A program made the translations under genes and the position numbers. From Oscarella lobularis (taxonomy: Eukaryota; Porifera; Homoscleromorpha; Homosclerophorida; Oscarellidae): a stretch of 64,000 nt of DNA. This document shows, one piece after another, positions 11,732 to 23,739 of the stretch. The DNA lies in assembly GCF_947507565.1 (NCBI RefSeq), contig NC_089187.1, forward strand, positions 1,736,001 through 1,800,000, given 5' to 3'. Each line of letters begins with the position of its first letter. Positions within the stretch are counted from its first letter, which is position 1. The notes under the pieces were generated by a model. The model did no database searches, was not told the origin of the DNA, and was given only the letters and a program-made list of their open reading frames with translations.

Positions 11732-12787
11732 CTACGAGACTTTTTGCCTGAACCAGATAAAATTATGTAAAAGCTGTGCAGCGAACTGATCAACCAAAAT
11801 AACAAGAGCAAGCCCAAGAAAAAAAACAACAACTTGGGCATCTGACATAAGGTTGAGAAAACTGTAAGGGAAATGGCCATCAATGTGCCTCAGCCAGAAT
11901 ACGCTATTATAAAAAATTAATAGCAACCAGAATTTAATTTCATCAGCAGGTAAAGAAATCAAACGACACGTTCTGGGATATTTTCTTGTATAAAGAAAAA
12001 TAATGTCATTTGATTTCTCCAAACCTCTTACAATAGTCCATAGGTAGCAGGAAGTAGTAGCGATTGTAGTAGCATAGCTTTGGGACTACCAAATTTGTGA
12101 TCAACTGTCAGGAGTTCCAGTACAACGAAGACACCAACAAGAGTGTGCTGCGGCAAAGAACGTAACATAGATACATAAATTATCTACGATACAGCCTGTT
12201 CATTCTGCAGTATGATATATGCACGTATACGTTTCAAAATAAATTACAATATATCTGAGTGAACAGGCGAATAGTCATAGATTACTTACCGCTCCGTGGT
12301 TTCTCCACAAAGGAAGCGTCTCGTCCAGAACTTTGGGATATATGTACTCTCGATCGATAGCATAAATCGTCCAGAAGACTGGAGGTATGAACTGACATTC
12401 AAAGAAGGGAAGTGAGATTAGATTTCTGGCCTTTCAAAGACACTGAACGCTACAGAATTACCAGGCCTAATGTGCACACGACAGTTGTGAACAGAAAATC
12501 TCGCAAAGAGACGAAAAATCGAAAGAATCGGTGAGAGCCATGGAAAAGATCACAGAGTAGAGCAACAATGAAGTAAACGGTTTGAGCAACCTATTAAAGT
12601 ATAGAACTTTGTTGCATTCAGGCAAATGCGTCCTCACAGTGTTCCAGATTGTTAGGAAGCGCAGACGGCACTTCAGACATGGCTTCGGATGTTCTCTCTC
12701 ATCCGGATGATTAGCAATTAGGAAGTCGTAGTACTGAAAGTAAATCCAGAAAAGACAAACGAAGAAATGCGAAAAGAGAGACTTCAT
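11732..12787 (-). CDS. AIG1/ADTRP-family multi-pass membrane hydrolase
   Basis: Spliced minus-strand gene. Exon 1 (ATG at 12787) gives an N-terminal membrane segment and the conserved RFLTIWNT block carrying the family threonine. After a 47-bp intron the frame continues [15 protein letters not shown] and [11 protein letters not shown]. The next exon (about 12300-12415) reads [15 protein letters not shown] and LPLWRNHG. The following one (about 12040-12155) begins with a His-Thr pair and reads [10 protein letters not shown]. The last exon (11732 to about 11905) has [12 protein letters not shown] and a final membrane helix. The family hydrolyses fatty acid esters of hydroxy fatty acids using an intramembrane Thr and His, and both seem present. 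Intron joins were checked by phase for the first two introns and the last; other boundaries are approximate. A second copy of the last exon lies just upstream. Confidence 0.75.
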
Positions 12788-12849
12788 TCGTCGATCTTGT
12801 AGCGCACGTTAAAAATCTCTGGCGAATTCGTGAAACTACCTTTTAGCAC

Positions 12850-13175
12850 ATCTTCACGCTACAAGATTATGGGTACAGCTAACGGCAAAATAAAATAGCA
12901 GTTTCTACACATTGTATGCCCAAACATTTCTTAGAAAATAGCGTCATCCACAATAGCAACTTCAAAATCCATCAGCACCGAGACGTTTTTTGCTTCAGCC
13001 AAACACAAGTATGTAAAGTTGTGCAGCAAAAAGATCAACCAAGATAACGACGTCTAGCCCTAGAATAAAAACAGCAATTTGGAAATCTGAAATACGATTG
13101 AGAAAAGCGTAGGGAAAGTGTCCATCAATGTGCCTCAGCCAGAATACACTACTAAAAAACAAACGCATTGCCAAG
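12850..13175 (-). pseudogene. Orphan duplicate of the AIG1-like last exon
   Basis: This segment repeats the last exon and 3' flank of the AIG1-like gene ([16 protein letters not shown], then VILVDLFAAQLY), including the flanking noncoding sequence that also occurs at 11640-11760. No upstream exons of a second copy are visible before the neighbouring gene. It is probably a partial duplicate, or possibly an alternative or upstream relic exon. Confidence 0.6.
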
Positions 13176-13294
13176 AAAGGTAGGTACGTAGGCGAAAAGA
13201 TAAAAGAAAAAAAAACAGCACTAACCAAAAAAGGCTTACAAGACAAGGCAGCAAAAAAAGAAGGAGACTGACCAGTACATCGGGCACAAGGAGT

Positions 13295-15330
13295 TCAGTT
13301 GCGAAGAAAAAATCCTCCTAGAAAGGCTTCTTCGTTGTAGTTAGAATCAAGTCGGCATGTTCCACGCATTTTCACCGAAACAGTATTTCCACGATATAAG
13401 TAAGCGGCACTACCCGTGTAGATCACTTTGTCATTGCTGCTGGGAGATGGCACCCAATTGTGAGCAGCAGCTATCACTTTTGATGATGATGCTACCAGCT
13501 CAAACGCGCAATTATTTTGTGATGATCCACTGTCAGGATCAAATTGAAGTTGAGCATAAACGTAGTAGATTCCATCTCTTGGCACCATGAAGCCAGTTGA
13601 AGTATGCTTAATGTTTCCGTTATTCAAAGACGGAACAGGATTCCAAGCTGATACCGTGTTTCCTAGACAAACACAACTACTTATTTCCAAAATGCATATT
13701 GGTAACCATACCTGAATACAACGTTATTGTAGAGCGAGTCTTGTTAAGATGAATTGCTGGGCCAGCTTGAAAGGGCAAATAGAATGCGCCAATGAAAGAT
13801 CCGTAAGAGTGGAAATTGTGTATGTAGCAGCCGTGTCTGCTATGCATTTGCAGTCGCTCACCGCTCTTAACTTTGACAATCAGTCCAGTGTACTGGGTAT
13901 GCGCTTCATACCCATCCCTTGTGCTAACCATAAAGATCTCAGACACCGTTCTATAGTGCCAACTTGCAAACGAAACCCGCAGTACTTCCCACTGCTTTGT
14001 GGACTAACCTGCAGTTGTCCAAACACAAAGTAGAGACCACTAACCGAGACAGTGACTCCGTAGCTGGTCAACACTGCGCCTCCTGCGGCGAAAGTGTAGT
14101 AGTCACCCCAACTAGGCAGTAGTGAGCCTAAACGTCAGAACATCCATCGGAATCTCTGCAATATCATCAAGAACGTGTGCACTAACCATCGGAACGACTT
14201 CCGCTGAATGAATCATACATTTGAGCGGCAGGACGATTGTTGTTAGAAATATTAAACGACACGAAGAATGCACCAAGAAACGCTTCGCCGAAAGAGTGGC
14301 TATACAAAGTGCAAGTCGATAGCATCTGCATTGTTATGTTGTCTCCTTTGTTCAATAATCGAACCACTCCTGTGTATTTGGTATGGTCATCTGAGCCTGT
14401 TGGCTTGTTGTGGTACGTGTGAGATGCTGCCACACGCTGTGAGTTGACCCTAAGGCTAAAACCACAGCTGCTGGCGTCGCCTGAGCGAGCGTCCAACAGA
14501 AGCTGTCTGTAAATGTAGTAAATTCCAGTAAATGGCACTATCAGACCGCCGTAAGACAGCATCATTCCTCCAGCAAGTATTGTAGGATGACGCTTGTTCA
14601 GGTTCCATCGATTCAACACTGTACCTGTAAAAATTGTGCACAAAATGTGATAAACAGATTACGTAGGTGAGGCATATACACGTGGACCTGACGTAAATTT
14701 GCGAGGGTAGTGCCCGTAAACGTGAGCCACAGGGTTGGTACCCGAGCTCTGAAACGAATCTGTCTATTTATTCAAAGAGAAGCTCACAAAAACAGTTTGA
14801 GCCTTGTGCCGCTGATACCATGTGCGCAAGAGAGGACTTTTGCTCTTGAAGTGTGCTTGACTGCTGGTTTATTGTTCGTGACTGTTGGTCTATTGTGCGC
14901 GATTGACAGTCTATTGTGCGCGACTGCTCGTCCAATTTCAAATTTTGTTTTGAAAGCTATGATAAGATAGCCGTTAGTCATTGCGTGATTAACATTATGT
15001 GCTGCAGATGTCACTGTCCCAACCTGGCTTTGCAGACTTCTGATCGACGTTTCCAGTGATGTGATCTGAGAAGAAAAATTTAGTTTAGGAGCAAGTGACA
15101 GGTGCAGATCAATCATTGTACCTTTGAATGAAGCGGAGCCAAATACGTCTGACCAATCACATCTGCGACGCTCACAGAAAGTAATATTCCAAGTTGCCAG
15201 TGGAACAGTAGTGGCATCATCATCATGAGAGTGCAAGACTGAAGATTCGTGCTTCAAAACACCAGACTTTATACCAAACTCTACGCGAGATTCCGCATGT
15301 AAAATCGTGACAAGACCGTCCTGTAGCTAA
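13295..15330 (-). CDS. Coiled-coil protein with three TNF/C1q-like domains
   Basis: Minus-strand gene encoding an extracellular trimer-type protein. The N-terminal exon (about 15120-15330) leads into a coiled-coil region (14800-15060) with a heptad tandem repeat of the form QSRTIDxQSRTIDQ. Three jelly-roll domains of the TNF-homology/C1q class follow at 14182-14643, about 13690-14120 and 13295-13690. Each has a GIYYVY or GLYFVF strand, a KYTG/QYTG/IYTG strand and an ending such as FLGAFF, FIGAFYL or FLGGFFL. These are the hallmark A'/C/F/H strand positions of TNF ligands. The middle domain shows a one-base frame change near 13950, between CGFRLQVG and EIFMVSTRDG. No collagen Gly-X-Y tract is seen. 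The 5' end is unresolved: the frame stays open upstream to a splice acceptor at about 15330, so a signal or anchor exon should lie beyond it. Confidence 0.6.
14835..14945 (-). repeat. 21-bp heptad-coding tandem repeat
   Basis: About four to five copies of a 21-bp unit encode seven-residue heptads (QSRTIDQ-like) in the coiled-coil stalk. Unit length and residue pattern match a parallel coiled coil. Confidence 0.7.
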
Positions 15331-17250
15331 ATGGCCGTACCTTATAATTCACGGTCCCTCGCATTAATTAATTAAATGTAGCGTTGGCGGCGTCGTTATC
15401 TTCGAACGACGACTAATTTCGAAGACAGGTAAGGCTTTGAAGATCTAGACAATCGGACGAATCAAGTACGAGTTTTCAGAAAGCAGGCCTAGCTGCTTAG
15501 GTTACCTTAGGCAAACTCAGGTAAGCAGCGGAAAGGACATCCCACGTACTTAGCTCCGTATCTCTGTGTCGTCCGCAGCCGAGTGGCATGGGTCGACGTT
15601 CAACTGGGTGTGGTCCGTCGATGCGATGCGTGACTCTACTGGAAGAAGCGGATCGACGACGTTTTCGAGCCACGGACACGCTATCGACGAGTAAATTGCG
15701 TCGTTCCGACCGAAAACGACTCTTACGAACTCGTTTGAAACCGGATAGAGTTTCGAACGTAGTTTTAAAAGACGTTTCGAGCGGTCTTATGAACGAAAAA
15801 GCGAAAAGGCGACCCGTTTTTGGTCGTGAGACATCGAAAAGACGCTCTTTCGCCGCGATTTCACTAATAACCTGCTTTCGACGAAGACCTGAATACCATT
15901 CTTCATTCGATCTTCGTTTGCAGAGCCGAATTCGCGAAAAACTGGGATGACAGTTACAAAGTTAACGCGCGCGCACTTGATCGGAGCGCGCGAAATTCAA
16001 AATCCGTTTGAAACGCCTTGGATACACACAAAACATTTTTCAAAACGTTATATAGCACCTTCCTATCTAATACAATTCTAAAACAAATGTCTTGCCTGGA
16101 TAATATAGGCAACGTAAGCAGGTTGTCTTCAAGCCAGGGGTGGACATCATGGCTGATCACAAAGCGTGAATGACATTTGACTCTTTCTTCTGTTTTTTTT
16201 TAAGAACGCAACAGTGATGATTGAAAAAGCAACTAGCAGCCTTAACTAATCGTTTTCGAATTAATCATCTTTAGGGTTATGTCGTTGCTCTCTTTTCACT
16301 TTCTCTTTCCACGAGCCAAAACACTCAGTAAGCATCTAACTCTGTTTGAATTGAAGGCTAAGCCGGTCTGGCCGGTGGAGTACTGGGATGCTAGCGCAGC
16401 GCTACAAAAGCCACACCTACGCACGTTTTTTTTGGTGGTGCCCTACAGGGTACTACTTTCTTTAAATAATAATAAAGAGCAACGTTGTGTCTACCTTTTG
16501 AGCCTACTCGCGACTCTCGCGGAGTTTCGCTTACCGACGAATCGCGCCTCAAACTGCTTTCGGTCTATCTTACTTTAGACGCTCAAAACGCTCCTAAAAC
16601 GCATTCATTTGGTCGAAATCTACCGAAGAATGCTCATATTCTTCTTTCCCTGTCCTTTCGCCGCTAGTTACAGTTCGCGCGATAGCGAAAATCGTTCCGA
16701 AAATCCAAATGGCGACCCTGCATCGGTAAAATCGCTAAGGCGAAGTCGCTGTTAGATGGAGAAAGCCCATTCAAAAGCGATCGTATACGGAACACATACG
16801 GCATCCATCTTAATTGAGCGGTTTGTTCAAAATCTCACTTTCTTCGATTGATCGGAAGCTTCGAATTTTCAACTTTGTCAAGAAACATGGCAAAGAATAC
16901 TTTGGTCAATGAGAAATGCAGCTTTCGGAATGACAAAGGCAAAATCGCTTCGATCGACTCGGTAAAACCGTCAAGAAAAAGCAAGAAACGTCTCGTAAGG
17001 CAAGCACGCGTGTTTTTTGAAGCTAAATAGACGGTTCAGTGAGCTTTTTAGAGCAAAAACTCCGATTGCAGATGATTTCCAAGGTAAGACACTTGCGCGT
17101 GATACTGAGACATAGTTCAAAAACCTTTTATTTCACATTAAAAAAAGGTAGGCGTGGTACCCTCGAGGTACCCTACTGTAGTACGCCCCGCAAACAGAAG
17201 ATACAACATCCGGGTTTCGTACAGTGCTCGCCACGTGACGCGTCGAGCAC
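15331..17250. other. Intergenic, upstream of BTB-kelch gene 1
   Basis: No recognisable coding exon on either strand. Short open frames in 15588-15950 and 16279-16667 are Arg/Ser-rich and show no domain. The stretch 17155-17180 contains repeated GGTACC palindromes. An E-box (CACGTG, 17232-17237) followed by ACG lies 14 bp before the kelch start. Confidence 0.5.
17232..17240 (+). promoter_or_regulatory. CACGTGACG element before BTB-kelch gene 1
   Basis: CACGTGACG lies 10-20 bp before the start codon. The same nine bases, preceded by GC, occur before kelch genes 2 and 3 (56109 and 60773). It combines an E-box with a CRE-like half-site; conservation among paralogs suggests a promoter element. 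Confidence 0.5.
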
Positions 17251-18976
17251 ATGGAAGAAACTGCAGTTTTCGCTACGGAAGGTCATCCGTCGCTTCTTGC
17301 GTCGGGTCTCCAATCGCTTCGACAGTCGAACGATCTTTGCGACGTCGTCATTGTCGTCGACGGTCACCGATTTCCCGCGCATCGCAACGTCCTAGCATCG
17401 TTCAGCGACTATTTCCGTACGATGTTTCTTAGGGAATTCGCAGAGAGACGCCAGACCGAAATAACGCTTCAAAACGTCGATGCAGCGTCTGTGAAGACGC
17501 TGATCGACTACGCTTACACGGGAAAGGCTGAAATCGCGGTCGACGACGTCGAACGACTGTACGCAAGCGCTCATTTCCTTCAGTTCAACGACATCGTCAC
17601 AAAGTGCGGTGAGTGGCTCAGGAATCACACCGATCCTTCCAACTGTTTCCACCTTGGGGTCTTTGCTGATCAATACGACGACTCTCTCTTGATGAGCGTA
17701 TCCGATCGCGTGGCAGCCGTCAATATTGTCGAAGTGGCCAGCACTGATGAGTTCTTAGCACTCTCGGCAGAACAGCTTTGTCGAATCGCGGCTCTGGACG
17801 AGTTAGGAGTGAAGGATGAAAATGACGTTTTGCACCTTCTACACAAATGGATCAAGCACGACTACGAATTACGTAAAAAGCACATCAAGGTTCTACTGAA
17901 CGCGATTCGTCTTTCTCTAATTGATTTGGCAAAGTGTGAAGCACTCTTGAGGGAACTTCAAATAGGAGACTGGGTTACGGAGAGAGTAGCGGAAGATACG
18001 ATTGAAGTTGGAACGGTATCGCCTCGCACTGGTTGCCAAGACGTTTTACTCGTTGTCGGCGGTGAAGTGTATGAAACCGACGTTATCGACTGTGACTATG
18101 AGTGGACCTACAACTTATCAAAAAAAGCAAGGTACTATGATCCGTCTCAAGACGTGTGGGCTTCTTTTCCTTCGCTAGTTGAATGGAGATGTTATCCTGG
18201 TCTGGTGACCGTAGATGACGTTCTGTATGCCGTAGGTGGAGAGACATTTGACCCGATGAGATACACTTCTGGCGACAAGCCTCTTGAGAGTGTTTATTCA
18301 TTGAAGACGGTAGAAAGATACGATTCAAAACAGAAGCAATGGGTGGCAGACGTGGAACCCATGTCCCACCCAAGATGCGGTGACGAGGTCACTTCCTGTC
18401 TTGGGCGCATATTTGGGATAACGGAGTCCAACTACAAATGGTTAGTGGAGGCGTACAGTCCAGAGAAAAACAAATGGTTTCCCATTTCTTCACCTTCAGG
18501 CCGAGTGTGCTGTAGGGAACTAGCAGCTTTTTCCGATCAAGTATACGTATTTACCTGGGCATATGATGACTTTGGGTATATTCGATATGATCCTATTGAA
18601 GATCGCTGGCAAGATTTTTCTCCAGCTCCGTTTTCTCTTGGCAAATTGTCGGAGCTCACAATGACGACTAGCGACACTATCTACTTCTTTTCGGGCAGCT
18701 TTTCGAGCAGCTCAATCTGTGCGTCTTTTTTCAAGCAAAAGCGAACAGTGGTCAAAGCTTTCACCCAGTTTTAGCACTCGTTCCGATTGTTATGGAGTAG
18801 CTGGTGACCGAAACAAGCTTTACATTCTTGACGAAGGAAGCATGAGGATAATTGATCTTGATAGCTCGAATGAAAAAGAAACGCATTGTCATTTAAAGGC
18901 AGACGATACGCTAAGAGAAATGCAGAAATGTGGAGCTAAATTCATTAGCAGAAATTTTGTTTTGAACTTGATGTAG
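17251..18976 (+). CDS. BTB-BACK-kelch protein 1 (frame break near the 3' end)
   Basis: Intronless KLHL-type gene, a likely Cullin-3 substrate adaptor. BTB (about residues 25-130; LRQSNDLCDVVIVVDGHRF, AYTG), BACK (about 135-235; CFHLGVFAD, LALSAEQL), then degenerate kelch repeats (DVLLVVGG, YAVGGE, VERYDSKQKQWV, IRYDPIEDRW). Frame 1 ends early at 18774. The paralog at 56152-57882 shows that the C-terminal ~75 residues continue in another frame (SSKSEQWSKL ... SRNFVLNLM, ending 18976). The switch coincides with a T6 run at 18726-18731 carrying one extra T relative to the paralogs. Either the last kelch blade is lost or this is a homopolymer sequencing error. An aataaa at about 19023 could serve as polyadenylation signal. 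Confidence 0.85.
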
Positions 18977-20960
18977 GACAAATTGATCGTTGTCAATGTT
19001 ACGTCTATTAATTGCTAATTAGTAATAAATGGATATGATTTGTTTTGGGCAAATTAAAGACAGTCTCTCGATTCGAATTTCTTCGTTGCCGTCTGCGCTT
19101 TCTTAAAATCTGTAACACTGAGAATTGTGTGTCTATAAAATGGTCATATGTAAAAAACATAAGACAAAGTTAGTTTCTTTAGGTGATAGAAATGTCCTGC
19201 CTGGAAAAACAGAACTGTCTTTCTTAGGACTGCAATTTAAGGTCTCATACCTGTAGTAGCTCAGCTTACGCTCCCTCGATTATATGATGTGACGTCGAAG
19301 GTGTTTTTCAATACGTGCTAAAGTATCTCATCAGCTGTCATATAATCAAATGGTATTTTTAGTTTGACTACTGGTTCATAGGCAGCCATAAAAAAAAAGT
19401 CGTGATAGAGGAGGGCGTTCCAGAGCAGAAAAACTCAGCTTATCCATAAGTAAATATTCTTTACTATTATACAGTTTGAGTTACAAATGCCCATGAATTT
19501 CCTTATTGATATGATGACGTAATCATTTTCCAGGCATCAGCAAGCAATTATCATTAAATACTGTTTGTAATGCATTCACTTCTGCAGATTCGTGCAAAGT
19601 TGATCTTTCTTAGCTTTTTTCGCGTTTTGTGTCCTTTGATGATTCGCTGTCACGTGATCACGTGTAGGAATCGCCGATTTGATCGGACATTTGGATTAGA
19701 CGACGTATTCGAAGCGAGAGTGCTGTACGAAAGGGAGACTGTCCTTCCGTGCCAAACGACAAACGAGTGACTCACGAGTTGAATCACGTGAAACGACAAC
19801 GCACGTTACAGCGCAGGCGTTCGACGTCATCGGCTCATTCTCGATCCGAGCCTTCGCTGAGAGTGGACTCACACTAGCAGCTCCGACCGCAGGCGGCCGT
19901 CTTTGCGTCCGAGAAATCGTCCGAGGCGGTCGATCAAAGCGCATCGCCTCGCGGCGTGCCGAAAAACGAAGGCGGGGACTCCGAAGACAGCGGTAAGAGC
20001 CAGAAAAAGGCCATTTTCTACAAAGAATGTGATTGCGCCTGTTTTTACAGGATACCCGTAATCCTTCACGAAGGATTGCGCCTCGATCGGCGCGAAGACA
20101 GCGCCACGTGGCCATCGCATCGGTGAGCTAGAGTTCCCGCTCTTCTTCCGCCAGCAAAACTAACTCTACGATCAAACATTCTACATCGCGCAGCGTTACG
20201 CGCGATGGTGCGTTTTCGCAGTGGTTTTCGTCAGGAGCTATAGGATCGAACGCGCGCCTCCTCTCGCCTGTAACTGCACGCCTTCCACGACGCTACAATC
20301 GTTTTTTTAGAAAAGCGACGAAGCTTCTCGAGGCAGATCGAAACGGCAGTCGTCGCTTCGGCTGCGAAATACGTAAGCAACGCGTACGATTTTTGTCATC
20401 TGTTAACGTCACTCGTATCGCGTTTCTCATTAGTGCCAACACTCGATGTGACCGGAAGATCTCAATCACGTGATAAGTTGTGGGGAGGAGATAGCAAAGA
20501 TCTCCCACCAGATGAAGAGAAGTCAGACAGGTTTGCACCGCATTCCTTTGGGTCCTCCACGGCGGTGTGTAGGACGTGCACTTAGGGGGTTGGGTGCTCC
20601 TTTGTCGTGTGCATATTTGGTGGATTGTATGTTTGGGTCATTGCTTCGGCTCCCGAGTCATAGATTTGATTTCCGACGGAATCTAAACGAGTAGGGGGCG
20701 GTTGGGGGCTCGTGAGCGTAGAGCAATGAACCAACGGCAGGAAGCCCTCCTCTTTTAGTTATAAGAATCTCTCTAAAGTGCTAATGGGGTCTCCTTATGT
20801 ACGCGACAGGGAGCATAGTGGGGACAACAAAAAGCTGTACTGTACTGTCCATCAATTTCTGCATTCGTGCTCACGCTGCAACTACGATACCGCATTGCGT
20901 TGCATTAGGGTCTAGGGCGGCTGCCAGTAGGGTAGGGTGGATGTCCGGAAAATATTAGTT
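18977..20960. other. Gene-poor region with an E-box cluster
   Basis: Noncoding by appearance. It contains five CACGTG sites at 19651, 19659, 19785, 20105 and 20467, including the close pair CACGTGATCACGTG. A minus-strand frame at 19869-20120 starts MRWPRGAVFAPIEAQSF and could be a first exon, but no partner exon or family is recognised. Confidence 0.4.
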
Positions 20961-21008
20961 AGGCTTGTAGCTCCCTTCCCCAACGTGCTTAGCTGGCAGC
21001 TGCCACCC

Positions 21009-21320
21009 CGGTTAGACCATTTCAATGGATTTTTGAGGTAATTTAGGCTGATTAGAAGATAGGCTTAATTATCTAGGTCAATGGATTCAGAGGTAATTTA
21101 GGTGTCATTCTACAGCAAAACAATTTTCTGCTAATCCGTCATTTAGGAACTTGTCATTTAGGTATAGTATAGGTTTTTTAGTTTAGGATTTTAGGTCAAT
21201 GGATTTGGAGGTAATTTAGGTGTGATTCTGTGACAAATATCTGATCCGTCTTTTAGGTGTAGTATAGTTCTATTAGTTTAGGATTTTAGGTCAATGGATT
21301 CTGAGGTAATTTAGGTTATT
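21009..21320 (+). repeat. AT-rich degenerate tandem repeat
   Basis: Four copies of a core of about 29 bp (TAGGTCAATGGATT...GAGGTAATTTAGG) at about 21019, 21074, 21191 and 21287, embedded in AT-rich sequence with further TTTAGG motifs. No coding potential. Confidence 0.75.
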
Positions 21321-22399
21321 TCAGAACAAATTTTTATAGTCCATCATTTAGGTCTGGTGCAGTATAGGTTTTATTTGTAAAGATTAATATATTTTTTTTG
21401 CTTTTTATCTTCTACTAGCATTGGAAAGAAGCTGTATAGCAATTAGTTGTTCACTTCAAACAAGATAAGGTACGCAGTGTAATGCATTGCACTCTCATTC
21501 ATCCCTGTTTCTTCATAGGCATGGCTGCCATGCAGTTTGTCTTTGCACTTCGTTAGAGTCGGACTCATTTGAAGCTTTTGCAATGAAGGAACGCTGTATG
21601 AATTAAATGGACTTTTTGTTTTTAGGAATAAGAAAGCAAATGGCATCTCCAAAGAGAAATTCAAGGAAGGTGGGTTTTCACACTGATTTTCACCTATTGC
21701 ACTCTTCTTTCTTCCAGTGTGAAAATCAGAAAGAATCAATCAGAAGCTTTTTTGCTTTTTGTTTGTTGTGCATTATTAGTGCATGAATGTTTAGTCTCTT
21801 TTTATCTCCGTGCAGATACGAGACGCGCGCAGTGTCAGTGTCTCCGCATGCGTGCGCGCTTTTCATTTTGTGCCCATGCGCGCGTTTTAGTGTCAGTTGC
21901 GATCACTAGTAGCTGTCTTCGCGCTCGCCTTTGATTTACGTCGTCTCTCTCCGCCTCGGAGTAGGCGATCGCGTACTGCACTCAGGTATTCGTTGGCTTC
22001 GTTTTTAATGCCTCTATCAAGCAGCAGTTTCTACTTCCTGCATCTAAGGTGAGCTTTCAGATCAAGTTATAGTTCTCTGATTATTCGAATCGTGTTCTTC
22101 CTAGGATCCTAATGCTTCCAGTCTCCAATGTCTCAAGCATATAATAAAGAAGAGAAACTGAAAGGCATGTATTTTTCTCTGTTTTAGTACACGCATAAAT
22201 ACACGCACGCTCTAAGACGCGCCGTCTACAGGGTCGGCCATGCTCATACTCTAGAGTACGCTTTAGTGTGCCGTTGGCATCCGGCGTTAGAGGGCGCGTT
22301 ATATGTAAACATAGAAGAAGCTATGCAAAAAATTATTCAATAAAGTCCCGTACAAACAAAAAATTGAAAAACACGTCTATCATTCATCTTACACGCACG

Positions 22400-22960
22400 G
22401 AGGAAGCTCTTCCCTCCCTGCCGTGCTCGCTTCCCCAGACGGGAAAGACGAGCTTTGCCCCACCTCCCCTCTCCTAATGAGGAGGTGGGCCCGGCGATCC
22501 CTGTCCATTGCCCTCGGCGTCTTCTTCGGCGCTCCTTGTCCTCTTCTCAACTCACTCCCATTGAGGAGAGTGAGCAGGGACCTAACTTCCCCCCAGGTCC
22601 AAGGGGTGTGACATACTCCCATGTCATCCAGGGCGACTTTCACCCAAGCCGCAAAGAGGAGAGCACATTAGACGAGTTAACCTCCAGCTCCCAAGGAGGT
22701 GGGATCACCCAATCATCCCGCAGGTTCGGGCCTTCAGTATACCCCTTTAAGGCCCAAAGGGGGTACCCTCGCCACCGGGGCACTGGGGGAGTCATTAACC
22801 CAAGACCCGGGAGGACCGCGATTTTGCCCACAGCGTCTTGCCCAAGTGGGGGATGGTAGTTATCACTCGTACCACCAAGAGTAGGGCCGCTCCGTCGCCC
22901 CGGCGGAGGTGCGGCCTCTTTTCGCTCTCGGCCCAGAGGGATGGTTGCGTCTGCCTCGTC
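22400..22960. repeat. GC-rich block dense in short hairpins
   Basis: The composition jumps from AT-rich to GC-rich. At least five stem-loops pair perfectly: 22459-22467 with 22481-22489, 22551-22556 with 22569-22574, 22578-22583 with 22595-22600, 22681-22685 with 22695-22699, and 22742-22748 with 22756-22762. Loops are 7-14 nt. Open frames exist on both strands but none has recognisable protein sequence. It may be an inserted element or structured RNA. Confidence 0.55.
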
Positions 22961-23286
22961 GGATTGGGAGAATTACTACACGACAAAACAATTGGCGGAG
23001 AATCAATAATAAAATACCTTGAAATCCTGAAGGAGCTTTATAGTTGGTGTCTTCGTTTGAGTCACTCACTACTCTTTTCATACTTATTGTGATACGAGTT
23101 GAAGCCAAAGATGCGCAAGACTCAGACCTAGAAACGACCCCTTTAATTAGATATCAAGATAAAATATGTGTGCATACACTGTTCTTGATTCGCCTTTATA
23201 TACTTGAACCCAGTTGAGGGAACAGGTTCTCCACAAACTATGGCATCTAACATCTTTAGTTCCAAGGCAGGTAATCCGCAAACTGA

Positions 23287-23735
23287 CGTCATCTCCAGTA
23301 TTGAATTCCAAGGAAAATACCTAAGTAAAATCAAAAGAGGCAAATGAGAGAAATAAAAGGATAGAAACGTAAAAACTTGCCTTCAAGACTTGTCGGTTGA
23401 AGAAGGCCGGGACGCGCGTGTTTGGGAATGCGATGGAGTTCTGACAACAGGCAATCAATGAAAATCGATACGAAAAAAAATCGCGTTTTTTACCGTCTGG
23501 TTGGTTTTGCAAATAAAGAAGATCGACCGCATCAATTTGGCTTGTTCTTCTGCACGAAATTGCTGCTCGGACGTCGCTTTTCACTGAAACAAGAACGACA
23601 CCGGTGTCCTCAAAAGAGGCCCTCCTATATTATCTCAGCAACAATGCTCATTGCCGACGACATCTGTAGAAGGATCGATTCAAAGATAACTAGAGAACGC
23701 CCTTGTGAACTCGAGATACACTAACAAAGGTTTTT
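23287..23735 (-). repeat. Dispersed repeat R1, copy 1
   Basis: About 450 bp shared with 55504-55935 and 60158-60600, and partly with 29135-29300. On the minus strand this copy has a readable frame (AISCRRTSQIDAVDLLYLQ, then QPDG) followed by intron-like GT...AG and GC...AG segments and ELHRIPKHARPGLLQ, ending near 23280. The other copies have a 4-bp shorter segment that shifts this frame. No family is recognised: it may be a gene fragment or a non-autonomous element. Confidence 0.5.
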
Positions 23736-23739
23736 TCCT

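Noticed and set aside
15588-15950. Plus-strand frame of 120 codons as a gene
   Set aside because: Arg-rich with no domain, signal peptide or splice support.
22389-22986. Overlapping open frames as a retroelement or viral gene
   Set aside because: No gag, protease, reverse transcriptase or zinc-knuckle motif; frames reflect high GC and few stops.
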